Assembly (NCBI GenBank): GCA_964556145.1
Contig: CAZKVD010000023.1
Span: 1 to 22,613, forward strand
DNA length: 22,613 nt
Direction of reading: 5' to 3'
DNA from: F1-20-MAGs119 sp964556145
GTDB lineage: Bacteria; Actinomycetota; Acidimicrobiia; Acidimicrobiales; Ilumatobacteraceae
A program made the translations under genes and the position numbers. Under the pieces are notes generated by a model. That model had not been told where the DNA came from. It ran no database searches and was given only the letters and a program-made list of their open reading frames with translations. Numbering within the stretch: position 1 is the first letter of the stretch; each line of letters starts with the position of its first letter. Shown one piece after another: positions 1 to 7,813 of this stretch.

Positions 1-398
<398 letters not shown>

Positions 399-402
<4 letters not shown>

Positions 403-722
403 ATCCACCCACGAGCCTGCGTGTCATTCGATGGCTGTGCGCCGTCGTTTTCGTGTGCGGGATCGCCGGAATCATCGTGTCGTCGATCAACGGCAACAAC
501 GCGGGCTGGGTCATCACCATCGGCCTGACAACCACCCTTGCGGCGATCATTCTGATCGTCGCCTCCACGGTTGCAGCCCGCCAGCGCATCGCCACGTTCA
601 ACGAAGTGGCAGCAGAGAAGCTCGAAGCAATGATCGCCGACGAAGTGACACGTGGCGCCTCCGAAGACGCACTGCGTGAAATCGTGCGACGGGCCATCGA
701 ACTCGGAAGACAGTCCGCGTGA
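399..722 (+). CDS. Small two-helix membrane protein of unknown function
   Basis: A 107-residue protein starting at the ATG that overlaps the ettA stop codon; the upstream extension of this frame is a shadow of ettA and was not used. It has a short basic N-terminus, a hydrophobic helix at about residues 10-30, a short polar turn (NGNNAG), a second hydrophobic helix at about 37-60, and a cytoplasmic-looking amphipathic tail rich in Ala, Glu and Arg (about 61-107), which may be helical. I do not recognise the family. Its position, overlapping ettA upstream and the CysQ-like gene downstream by 4 bases each, supports it being a real gene co-translated with them. The start is fairly certain because of the overlap; the function is unknown. 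Confidence 0.75.
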
Positions 723-1501
723 CCTCGCCGGACGCCGCAATCGTTGCGGACGACCATCGTCTGGCCGCGTGGCTTGCCCAACAGGCGGGCGAGCGCCTCA
801 GCGCACTTCGCACCCAACTCTTTGCCGAAGGTGCGGCTCCGTGGCACGTCATGGACACCGGCGATGCCATTGGACACCGCTTCCTCGTCGACGCGTTGTC
901 GGAGTACCGACCTGCCGACGCAGTTCTCTCCGAGGAAGGTGCCGACAACCACAAGCGCCTCACGGCCGACCGCGTGTGGATCATCGACCCGCTCGACGGC
1001 ACCAACGAATACGGCGAACGCGGACGCTCCGACTGGGCCATTCACGTTGCGTTGTGGGAAAAAGGTGACCTCGTCGCCGGTGCAGTGGCTCTGCCCGCAC
1101 TCGGCGTCACTCTCGACACCCATCCCGACACACGACCGAAGCTCACCCCGAAACCGGATCGCAAGGTTCGACTCATCACTTCACGCAACCGCGCGCCGTA
1201 TTCGGCGATCCTCGTCGCAAACGCGATCGACTGCGACGCCATCAGACTCGGTTCCGCGGGCGCAAAGGCCATGGCAGTCGTGCTCGGCGAAGCCGACATC
1301 TACGTGCACGATGGTGGCCAACACCAGTGGGACTCGGCTGCGCCCGTGGCCGTCGCGCGTGCGGCGGGTTTGCACACCAGTCGCATCGACGGCACTCCCC
1401 TCGTTTACAACGAGCGCGACACTTGGCTTCCCGACCTTCTCATCTGCCGGCCCGAACTCGTCGAGCCGGTGATGAAGGCGCTCTGGGACAACGACAACTG
1501 A
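719..1501 (+). CDS. cysQ: Inositol-monophosphatase-family phosphatase, CysQ-like 3'(2'),5'-bisphosphate nucleotidase
   Basis: A 260-residue protein with a GTG start that overlaps the preceding stop (GTGA). The metal-binding motifs of the Li-sensitive phosphatase superfamily are all present: the acidic SEEGAD at residues 71-76, IIDPLDGTNEY at about 88-98 (metal ligands D90 and D93) and the C-terminal WDSAAP at 204-209 (D205). Family members hydrolyse 3'-phosphoadenosine 5'-phosphate, PAPS or inositol phosphates using Mg2+. The length and the GTNEY form of the second motif favour the CysQ branch, which recycles the by-product of sulfate activation. An inositol or fructose-1,6-bisphosphate phosphatase cannot be excluded. 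The gene ends the ettA operon and faces the CaiB gene with only 9 bases between the stop codons. Confidence 0.85.
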   Translation: MTSPDAAIVADDHRLAAWLAQQAGERLSALRTQLFAEGAAPWHVMDTGDAIGHRFLVDALSEYRPADAVLSEEGADNHKRLTADRVWIIDPLDGTNEYGERGRSDWAIHVALWEKGDLVAGAVALPALGVTLDTHPDTRPKLTPKPDRKVRLITSRNRAPYSAILVANAIDCDAIRLGSAGAKAMAVVLGEADIYVHDGGQHQWDSAAPVAVARAAGLHTSRIDGTPLVYNERDTWLPDLLICRPELVEPVMKALWDNDN

Positions 1502-1514
1502 CGCGCCGCGTCAG
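1498..1514. repeat. Perfect palindrome spanning two convergent stop codons
   Basis: CTGACGCG-C-CGCGTCAG, with 8-base arms and a single central base. It contains the plus-strand TGA stop of the CysQ-like gene (1499-1501) and the minus-strand TGA stop of the CaiB gene (1511-1513). As RNA it could fold in either direction with a small loop, but no T-tract follows, so it is not a classical intrinsic terminator. Confidence 0.6.
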
Positions 1515-2662
1515 GACAGGTAGTCGCTGGTGTGTTCGCCGAGGCGCGGAACCGGACCCGGGCGCAGCGCGTAACCATCGAAGTCGACGGGGTTGTTGAC
1601 CGCTTCGTAAGGGGCTTCACCGTCGCGGGGTGACATCTGCACGAACGCTCCGGCAGCGCGTGCCTGCGGGTCTTCGATGACCTCGACGATCGAGTTGAGC
1701 GGTGCCCACCACACGTCGTGTTCGTCGAAACGCTCGACCCATTCCGACATTGGCCGCTGCACGAAGAGTTCGTCGAGTGTGGCGATGAGTTCGGTGTTGT
1801 TGGCGAGACGCATTTTCGCGGTCTCGAACTGCGGCACGCGAAGACGATCGGAGTCGATTGCCGCAACGAGTGCGGGCCAGTGACGGTCACCCTCGAGTGC
1901 GAGCATCCAGAACGCCTTGCCGTCACCTGCGAAGTAGTTGAGCATCAGCGGGGCACGGCCGTTCTCGCGCGGTCGCGTGCTTTCGCGCTTGCCGAACCGC
2001 AACTGGATACCGATGTCCCAGCCGATGTTGTACATGCCGTTGCGCAGCAGGCTGGTGGAAACGAGTCGGCCCTTGCCGGTGCGCTGCGCATCAAACAAAG
2101 CAGCCGACACACCCGCGACGAGTGACATGCCGGTGACGTGGTCGCCCTGGCCACTGCGGTTTGCGGGTGGGTTGGCCCCCGGCGGAACAAGCGTGTGTGC
2201 GAGCCCCGACCGCGCCCAGTAGCCACCGATGTCGTAGCCGGGACGATGCGCATCGGGACCAACGAGTCCGTATCCGGTGATGATTCCGTAGACGATGCGG
2301 GGAAAACGCCTGCGAACTGCCTCGGGGTCGAGGCCGAGACGCTGCAGCGCCGCAAGACGCACGTTGGTGACGAAGGCATCTGACGTACCGAGCAGTTCGA
2401 GCATGCGCTCTTTGCCCTCGGCCGACTGAAGATCGATGACGACCGACTTCTTGCCGCGGTTGTCGATCTCGAACGGCGGAACAGCGGGCTGGTCACCTTG
2501 GCCGAGCGCACCGAAGATGTTGCGCTGCGGGTCACCGCTCGGTGGTTCGACCTTGATGACCTCGGCTCCCCAATCGGCGAGCACACCTGCACAGGCCGGA
2601 CCCGCGACCCACACGCCGAGTTCGATGACCCGAACACCCGCGAGTGGCCCGTGCTGCGACAT
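1511..2662 (-). CDS. CaiB/BaiF family (class III) CoA transferase
   Basis: A 383-residue protein. The N-terminus has the typical class III fold start (LAGVRVIELG, then ADWGAEVIKVEPPSGDP at about 29-45) followed by FEIDNRGKKSVVIDL. The segment RPGYDIGGYW at about 140-149 carries the family's conserved catalytic aspartate (D144), which forms the acyl-aspartyl/CoA-thioester intermediate. Members transfer CoA between carboxylic acids such as carnitine, formate/oxalate, bile acids and alpha-methylacyl substrates; the substrate here cannot be read from sequence. It lies 6 bases after the stop of the upstream PEP-utilising protein on the same strand, with a weak GAG-type ribosome site overlapping that stop, so it is probably the last gene of a three-gene operon. 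The length is normal for the family. Confidence 0.9.
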   Translation of the reverse strand: MSQHGPLAGVRVIELGVWVAGPACAGVLADWGAEVIKVEPPSGDPQRNIFGALGQGDQPAVPPFEIDNRGKKSVVIDLQSAEGKERMLELLGTSDAFVTNVRLAALQRLGLDPEAVRRRFPRIVYGIITGYGLVGPDAHRPGYDIGGYWARSGLAHTLVPPGANPPANRSGQGDHVTGMSLVAGVSAALFDAQRTGKGRLVSTSLLRNGMYNIGWDIGIQLRFGKRESTRPRENGRAPLMLNYFAGDGKAFWMLALEGDRHWPALVAAIDSDRLRVPQFETAKMRLANNTELIATLDELFVQRPMSEWVERFDEHDVWWAPLNSIVEVIEDPQARAAGAFVQMSPRDGEAPYEAVNNPVDFDGYALRPGPVPRLGEHTSDYLS

Positions 2663-2668
2663 TGTTTC

Positions 2669-4312
2669 TCAGGCCTCGATGATCGTGACGGTGCCGGCGT
2701 CACCGTTCACTTCGATGATGGCACCGTCGCGGATTCGGCGGGTCGCGTTGACAACCGAAACCACGCAAGGGATACCGAGTTCGCGGCTCACGATGATCGA
2801 GTGACTGTTCAATGCACCCACGTCGACCACGACACCCCCCGCGGGAATGAAGAGCGGCGTCCATGACGGGTCGGTGTTGGGCGCGATCAGGATGTCGCCC
2901 TCTTCGAGAGCCGAAGGGTCGGCCGGGTCGAGAATCACGCGTGCCCGACCGCGTGCGACACCCGAACATCCGGCATTGCCCTGCAGGACGTCGCCCGTAC
3001 CGACGGCCTCGACTTTGACCTCGGTGCGCTTGGGCAGATCCTCGATCTCGGGCACACGCTTGTCGCCCTCGACGAAGTACGGGGTCTCGAGCTCCCACAA
3101 TGCCTTCCACTGTGCTTCACGGTCGGCGAGCTTCGACGTGAACGACTTGGGGTCGGCAATGAACGCGTCGAGTTCCTCGTTCAACAACATGAAGATCTGC
3201 TTCTCGTGTGCGAGGGCACCGGTTGCGGCGTGACGCCGGCCAAGTTCGCGCATCGCGACTCGCGCCTCGTTCATCACGCGGATGCAGTTCGTCTTGCTTC
3301 GTTCGCGCCAGGCGTTGAAGCGCCGTCCGGATGTCGCAGCGAGTTGCACCATGGTCGTCGCCTCGTCGTTCCCCTTGACACGGTCCAGCGCTTCGGCGAG
3401 CGCGGCAGCGGAGTCGGCGACGGTGCGGGCCGCGGCCTTGGCGGGGTCGCCGTCAGGGCCGACCTGGCGCATCGAGTCGATGAGCGCGAGGGCAAGGGCG
3501 GGTTTGGTCTCCCACACGTCGGAGAAGAGATCCCACTCATTCGGGCCGCGCGAGCCGAACTCGTAGAGGAAGTCCTCGAAACCCTGCTGGAATTCGGGCG
3601 AGTTCTGCGGCAGGCGCGACAGCGCCCACATTGCAAGGCTGGGTGCAGCCGAGTCGACGTCGCCCGCACCCGCGATGATGCGCACGAGCAGATCGGGCAC
3701 GATCTGGCCGAGAACCGTGGGACCCGTCGCGGTGTTCGTCGAGGTCATGACGTGATCGTCGAACATCCGACGGTGAACGGGAATCAACGAACGCGCATGC
3801 TCGACTAGTTGTGCGTCGCTTGCCTCGGCAAGGTTCGGACGCTTCGCACGGATCTCTTTGGCGACACGCTTCGACTCCTCGAGCTCGGGGTATTCCGTGA
3901 TCGTGAGGGCCCAGTTCGCGCGGTCGGTGAGTTGTTGCGCAACCGTCGCGTTCGGGTCGTCGGGATGCGGAACGTAGGGAGGGGTGTCGGGACGGGTTCC
4001 GAAGAAGGCAAGGTCGATCGGCTCGGCGCCGACGCCCGCGCGCACACCGAAGAGCCGCACAACCGAGGCGTTGACATAGAAGAAGCCGTTGAAGAAGCCA
4101 CACACCGGGTTGAAGCCCTCGGCGCTGACTTCGTCGGCAAGCACCGACCCGTTGCGAACGTTGCCGTCTCGCCAGCCCTCCATGGTGCCCGGGATGAACG
4201 CCAGGCTGGCACCGAGCGGACTGATGGGGTCGGGCAACACGTCGCTCGCGTTCGAACGCGTGTAAACGGGAAAGCGCTTGCTCGCGCGGGTATCGGTGAT
4301 CCAGTGCGACAT
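2669..4312 (-). CDS. PEP-utilising phosphohistidine-domain protein lacking ATP-grasp (paralogue 1)
   Basis: A 547-residue protein resembling the middle and C-terminal parts of PEP synthase and rifampicin phosphotransferase. It begins at the stretch that normally follows the ATP-grasp domain (FPVYTRSNASDVLPDPISPL). It continues through a helical substrate-domain-like region with the SRGPNEWD motif and the RERSKTN...RELGRR region, and ends in the swivelling phosphohistidine domain (about 440-547). That domain has GCSGVARGRARV and a mobile-loop motif SHSIIVSRELGIP with the expected phosphorylatable His504. No ATP-grasp module is present and there is no room for one, so the protein cannot be a complete ATP-dependent dikinase alone. 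A GGAG site lies about 8 bases before the ATG. It is 31 bases downstream of its paralogue and 6 bases upstream of the CoA transferase. The substrate is unknown. Confidence 0.85.
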   Translation of the reverse strand: MSHWITDTRASKRFPVYTRSNASDVLPDPISPLGASLAFIPGTMEGWRDGNVRNGSVLADEVSAEGFNPVCGFFNGFFYVNASVVRLFGVRAGVGAEPIDLAFFGTRPDTPPYVPHPDDPNATVAQQLTDRANWALTITEYPELEESKRVAKEIRAKRPNLAEASDAQLVEHARSLIPVHRRMFDDHVMTSTNTATGPTVLGQIVPDLLVRIIAGAGDVDSAAPSLAMWALSRLPQNSPEFQQGFEDFLYEFGSRGPNEWDLFSDVWETKPALALALIDSMRQVGPDGDPAKAAARTVADSAAALAEALDRVKGNDEATTMVQLAATSGRRFNAWRERSKTNCIRVMNEARVAMRELGRRHAATGALAHEKQIFMLLNEELDAFIADPKSFTSKLADREAQWKALWELETPYFVEGDKRVPEIEDLPKRTEVKVEAVGTGDVLQGNAGCSGVARGRARVILDPADPSALEEGDILIAPNTDPSWTPLFIPAGGVVVDVGALNSHSIIVSRELGIPCVVSVVNATRRIRDGAIIEVNGDAGTVTIIEA

Positions 4313-4343
4313 CGTCGTCTACTCCGTGTTTCGGGGGTGGGGG

Positions 4344-6104
4344 CTATTCGGCGAGAACTGTAACCACTCCGGTCGAACCGTTCACCTCGAGAAGCGCCCC
4401 GTCGGGAATCCGACGCGTGGCATCGGTGGCTGAAATGACGCAGGGAATACCGAGTTCCCGGCTCACGATGATTGCGTGGCTGAGCGGCGCCCCGACGTCG
4501 ACAACCACTCCCGCTGCGGGAACGAAGAGAGGCGTCCACGACGGGTCGGTGATCGGCGCAACGAGAATGTCACCCGCCTCGAGGGCCATCGGATCATTCG
4601 AGTCGAGCACGACGCGCGCACGGCCGGTCACGACGCCCGGACACCCGGGCATGCCCTGCAAGGTTTCGCCCACAGTCAGGTGCGCTCCCCCGACCGATGA
4701 CCTGCTCTCCCACGAATCGGGACTCGCGGGGGTTCCGACGAAGACGAACTCCGGGATGCGCCCGACCAGCGACTCGTAGGTGTTGCGGCGTTCCCGCACC
4801 AGCCCGAGCCACGTTCCGGCATCGGCTTCACCCGCTGCGATCAACGCCGGCATCTCCTCGGCACGCACGAAGCCAAAGTCCTCGACCTCGTCGAAGAACC
4901 CGCGCGCAACCATTCGTCGGCCGAATTCCCGCATCGGCATACGGCACTCATGGATGAGCCTGATGTTGTTCGTCTTCGTTCGTTCGCGTGCAGGGATCCA
5001 AGCCTGCGACGCGGCGATGGCAACAGACAATTGTCCGTGTACCGCAGCATCACCCGCCGCCATCGCGAGAAGCGATTCGGTCGCAGCGGCACGTTCACGC
5101 GCACGATCAACGCTGTGAATCGCAGGGTCAGCCGTGACCGGCGCAAGCCTGATGCGCTCGATTGCTGCGAGGGCAAGTTCGGGGCGCGTCTCCCATGTCG
5201 GCGAACGAGACTCCCATTCATTCGGACCGCGCGAGCCGAAGTTCAGAACGAAATCAGCGAACATCGCAAGGAACTGGTGCGCCTCGGATGAGGGGTCATC
5301 CCCCAGCCGAGCGAGCAGACCCGACACGCCGCGATCGAAGGCTGCGGTGAGTCGTTGTGAATTCGCGACCAGTCGTCCCATCGCCCACATCGCATGGCTG
5401 GGCTCGGCCGAATCAACGTCACCGAAACCCGCGATCAGCGGCATGATGAGATCGGGTCGGCCGAGTGCCGTCGCGATGGCCGAGATCATGCCCACGGGGA
5501 CGGTCGCCATGTACGTGGTGTAGATGTGCTGCGAAAACAGCCACTCGTGCCAGGCGATCAACTCGCAATACCTGTCCCACAGAGCTTCGTCGCTCATCGC
5601 GGCAAGGTCGGGGCGTGCTCTGCGCAATGCAATCGTCTTGTCCTTGTGTTCCGAGACGTCGGACAATTGGTCGACGGACGAAAACGCGAGAATCGACGCA
5701 AAGGTTTCACCAATGCGCGCGGTGAAGTCGGGACGCACGTCGCCCGGTGCCTCGACGTAGGGCGGAATACCCGGTTGCGCGCCGAAGAACTGCGCATCCA
5801 TGTCCTGCCACGACAAGCCGGGGGCGCGTTCACCAAAGAGCCTGATCAACGACGCATTGAGATAGCAATAACCACCGACGACACCGAGTTGGCAGAACGT
5901 GTCGTCGGGAAATTCGGTCGGGTCGAATGCGCCCATCCGCGCCCACGCGGTTCGCCAGCCGCGTTCCGCACGCCACAGACCGGTGTCGCTCGTCAGTGGC
6001 GTGACGGGATCGGGGAACACCTCGCCGACGTTGGCGCGCGTGTAGATCGGGAACCTGTCGGAGAGATCCGTGTCCGTGACGTAGTAGCGATCCTGTTGCC
6101 CCAT
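4344..6104 (-). CDS. PEP-utilising phosphohistidine-domain protein lacking ATP-grasp (paralogue 2, first gene of operon)
   Basis: A 586-residue paralogue of the downstream gene with the same architecture. The N-terminal linker FPIYTRANVGEVFPDPVTPLT is the sequence that in PEP-synthase-like enzymes directly follows the ATP-grasp domain. A long helical region contains SRGPNEWE and RERTKTN...MREFGRRM. The C-terminal swivelling domain (about 475-586) has GCPGVVTGRARVVLD and SHAIIVSRELGIP with candidate phospho-His543. The ATP-binding domain is absent. The closest functional analogy I can name is the split phenylphosphate synthase, whose histidine-bearing subunit also lacks ATP-grasp and works with a separate ATP-binding subunit; no such subunit is in this window. 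The start is supported by GGGGG 7 bases upstream of the ATG. The operon faces the UbiB-family gene across an 82-base gap. Confidence 0.85.
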   Translation of the reverse strand: MGQQDRYYVTDTDLSDRFPIYTRANVGEVFPDPVTPLTSDTGLWRAERGWRTAWARMGAFDPTEFPDDTFCQLGVVGGYCYLNASLIRLFGERAPGLSWQDMDAQFFGAQPGIPPYVEAPGDVRPDFTARIGETFASILAFSSVDQLSDVSEHKDKTIALRRARPDLAAMSDEALWDRYCELIAWHEWLFSQHIYTTYMATVPVGMISAIATALGRPDLIMPLIAGFGDVDSAEPSHAMWAMGRLVANSQRLTAAFDRGVSGLLARLGDDPSSEAHQFLAMFADFVLNFGSRGPNEWESRSPTWETRPELALAAIERIRLAPVTADPAIHSVDRARERAAATESLLAMAAGDAAVHGQLSVAIAASQAWIPARERTKTNNIRLIHECRMPMREFGRRMVARGFFDEVEDFGFVRAEEMPALIAAGEADAGTWLGLVRERRNTYESLVGRIPEFVFVGTPASPDSWESRSSVGGAHLTVGETLQGMPGCPGVVTGRARVVLDSNDPMALEAGDILVAPITDPSWTPLFVPAAGVVVDVGAPLSHAIIVSRELGIPCVISATDATRRIPDGALLEVNGSTGVVTVLAE

Positions 6105-6111
6105 GGACGCA

Positions 6112-6116
6112 CCCCC
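6112..6116 (-). promoter_or_regulatory. G-rich ribosome-binding-like site of the PEP-utilising operon
   Basis: GGGGG on the minus strand, 7 bases before the ATG of paralogue 2. It can pair with the 3' end of 16S rRNA (CCUCC) through one G-U wobble. It supports the chosen start. Confidence 0.5.
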
Positions 6117-6125
6117 AGGACTGGC

Positions 6126-6131
6126 AACCTA
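6126..6131 (-). promoter_or_regulatory. Possible -10 element of the PEP-utilising operon
   Basis: TAGGTT on the minus strand matches the actinobacterial TANNNT -10 pattern. It would give a leader of about 15 bases containing the GGGGG site. No convincing -35 box was seen, so this is a weak call. Confidence 0.3.
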
Positions 6132-6186
6132 GTCCGTTTGTCACAGCCCAAAATCCGCGCTCGACTCAGGGCTTCGAGACGATGGC

Positions 6187-7809
6187 ATGCAGACTGTTTT
6201 CATGAACAACACCCCCACGAGCGCCGCCACTGACCTGTCGTGGGGCGCGTTCTCCGAGCGCGGACCGTGGGACCTCGATCGCTCCCGTATCGACTGGGCG
6301 GAACACGCCGTCATCCTGCGTCGCGAGGCCCGCAACGAAGTCCCACGCCTGACCGCCGCTGGAAAGATTCCACCCGTTGGGCGTCTCGTCACCGTGGTGG
6401 CCGTCCTTGGTCGGGCCGTTGTGCCGTGGCTCGTTCGCAAGAAGCTGAGACGCTTCGATTCCCCCGAAGAGAGTCGCGCGGTTCTCTCGATGCGTCTGCG
6501 TCGGGCGATCGAGACACTCGGTCCGACCTACATCAAGCTCGCGCAGATCATCTCGAGTGGCGAGGGTCTTTTCCCTGCCGAATTGGTGAACGAATTCAAG
6601 CGTTGTCGCGATCAGGTTCCGGCCGAATCCTTCGACGTCGTGAAGAAGACGATCGAGTCGGATCTTGGTGCACGCATCAATGACGTGTTCCTGCACATCG
6701 AGACGAATCCTCTCGCTGCCGCATCGATTGCGCAGGTCCATGCGGCGACTCTGGTCTCAGGGGAACCAGTGGTGGTGAAGGTTCAACGACCCGACATCGG
6801 CGAACTCGTACGACGCGATCTGCGTGTGATGTCGTGGATCGCCCCGTTCCTCATCGGACGCATTCCCATCTCCGCCCTGGCAAACCCACCGGCACTCGTC
6901 GAGCTTTTCGCCGAAACGATCGTCGAAGAACTCGACTTCCGCATGGAAGCCTCGAACATGGTCGATGTGGCCGCGATGCTGCGCAGTCTCGACCAGCGCG
7001 GATACATCGTTCCGCGCCCACACCCCAAACTCGTCACACGTCGGATTCTCGTGATGGAACGCCTCTACGGATTCAACTTCGACGATGTCGATGGCATGAA
7101 GGGTGCGGGACTCGACACCGAGCAGATCATCCGCACGGGAATGATCGCCTTCATGGAGGGCGCGATGATCGAGGGCATCTTCCACGGCGACCTTCATGGC
7201 GGAAATCTCTTCGTGATGACCGATGGCCGAACGGCGCTCCTCGATTTCGGCATCGTCGGGCGACTCACCGGACCTCGTCGTATCGCATTCCTGCGATTGA
7301 TGCTCGGTGCCACGACGAACGACGTCAAGGGACAAGTCGCGGCGTTGCGTGACCTCGGTGCACTACCCCTCGACGTCGACGTCGACCAGGTGATCCGTGA
7401 CCTGCGCCTCGACCAGCCGACCATCGACCCCACGTCGTTGTCGGGCGAAGAGCTGGTCAAGGAAGTGCAGCGGATCGTGAAGGCGCTGCTCGGCTACGGC
7501 GCCAGCATGCCCAAGGAGCTGATGCTCTACGTGAAGAACATGGTGTTCCTCGACGGAGCCATCGCGCGACTCGCACCCGACCTCGACATCCTCGCCGAAG
7601 TTGCCAACATCTCGATGATCTTCGCGGAACGCCACGGAGAACGAATCGGACGCGAACTGGGATTCAACCCCGACGCATTCGAGGTCAACCTCGACAGTGT
7701 GAAAGCAAGCCTTGGTGTCGAGTCGAGCGTCAACCGACTGACATACCGCGAGCTGCAAGAGCGTCGATCGCTCATCAACAAGCGCATGCGCGATCACATT
7801 CGTTCCTGA
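6187..7809 (+). CDS. AarF/UbiB family atypical kinase-like protein
   Basis: A 540-residue member of the ABC1/ADCK/UbiB family. The family-specific elements are in order: a KxGQ-type motif (here PTYIKLAQ, residues 113-120), an alanine-rich nucleotide loop (PLAAASIAQVHAA, 175-187), a VVVKVQRP lysine strand (K198), the catalytic HGDLHGGN (333-340) and the metal-binding DFG (353-355). Family members support ubiquinone or other isoprenoid-quinone/lipid metabolism through ATPase or kinase activity. The KxGQ glycine is replaced by alanine. No C-terminal transmembrane hairpin is visible, unlike E. coli UbiB. The start is uncertain: ATG at 6187 or, five codons later, ATG at 6202; neither has a clear ribosome site. 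A TTGTCA at 6138-6143 could be a -35 box but has no good partner. It converges with the L,D-transpeptidase gene, with the two stop codons abutting. Confidence 0.88.
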   Translation: MQTVFMNNTPTSAATDLSWGAFSERGPWDLDRSRIDWAEHAVILRREARNEVPRLTAAGKIPPVGRLVTVVAVLGRAVVPWLVRKKLRRFDSPEESRAVLSMRLRRAIETLGPTYIKLAQIISSGEGLFPAELVNEFKRCRDQVPAESFDVVKKTIESDLGARINDVFLHIETNPLAAASIAQVHAATLVSGEPVVVKVQRPDIGELVRRDLRVMSWIAPFLIGRIPISALANPPALVELFAETIVEELDFRMEASNMVDVAAMLRSLDQRGYIVPRPHPKLVTRRILVMERLYGFNFDDVDGMKGAGLDTEQIIRTGMIAFMEGAMIEGIFHGDLHGGNLFVMTDGRTALLDFGIVGRLTGPRRIAFLRLMLGATTNDVKGQVAALRDLGALPLDVDVDQVIRDLRLDQPTIDPTSLSGEELVKEVQRIVKALLGYGASMPKELMLYVKNMVFLDGAIARLAPDLDILAEVANISMIFAERHGERIGRELGFNPDAFEVNLDSVKASLGVESSVNRLTYRELQERRSLINKRMRDHIRS

Positions 7810-7813
7810 TCAG
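7806..7813. repeat. Palindromic convergent stop junction
   Basis: CTGATCAG, made of the TGA of the UbiB-family gene (7807-7809) directly followed by the reverse-strand TGA of the L,D-transpeptidase gene (7810-7812), plus one extra C/G pair. There is no untranslated space between the two genes. Confidence 0.5.

Noticed and set aside
2669..6104. Rifampicin phosphotransferase (antibiotic resistance) assignment
   Set aside because: The ATP-grasp domain needed for that reaction is missing from both proteins, so only a partial-domain resemblance can be claimed.
5394..6233. A 279-codon plus-strand open frame opposite the PEP-utilising paralogue 2
   Set aside because: It is antisense to a strongly supported gene and extends into the UbiB-family start region, with no family resemblance. 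It is a shadow.
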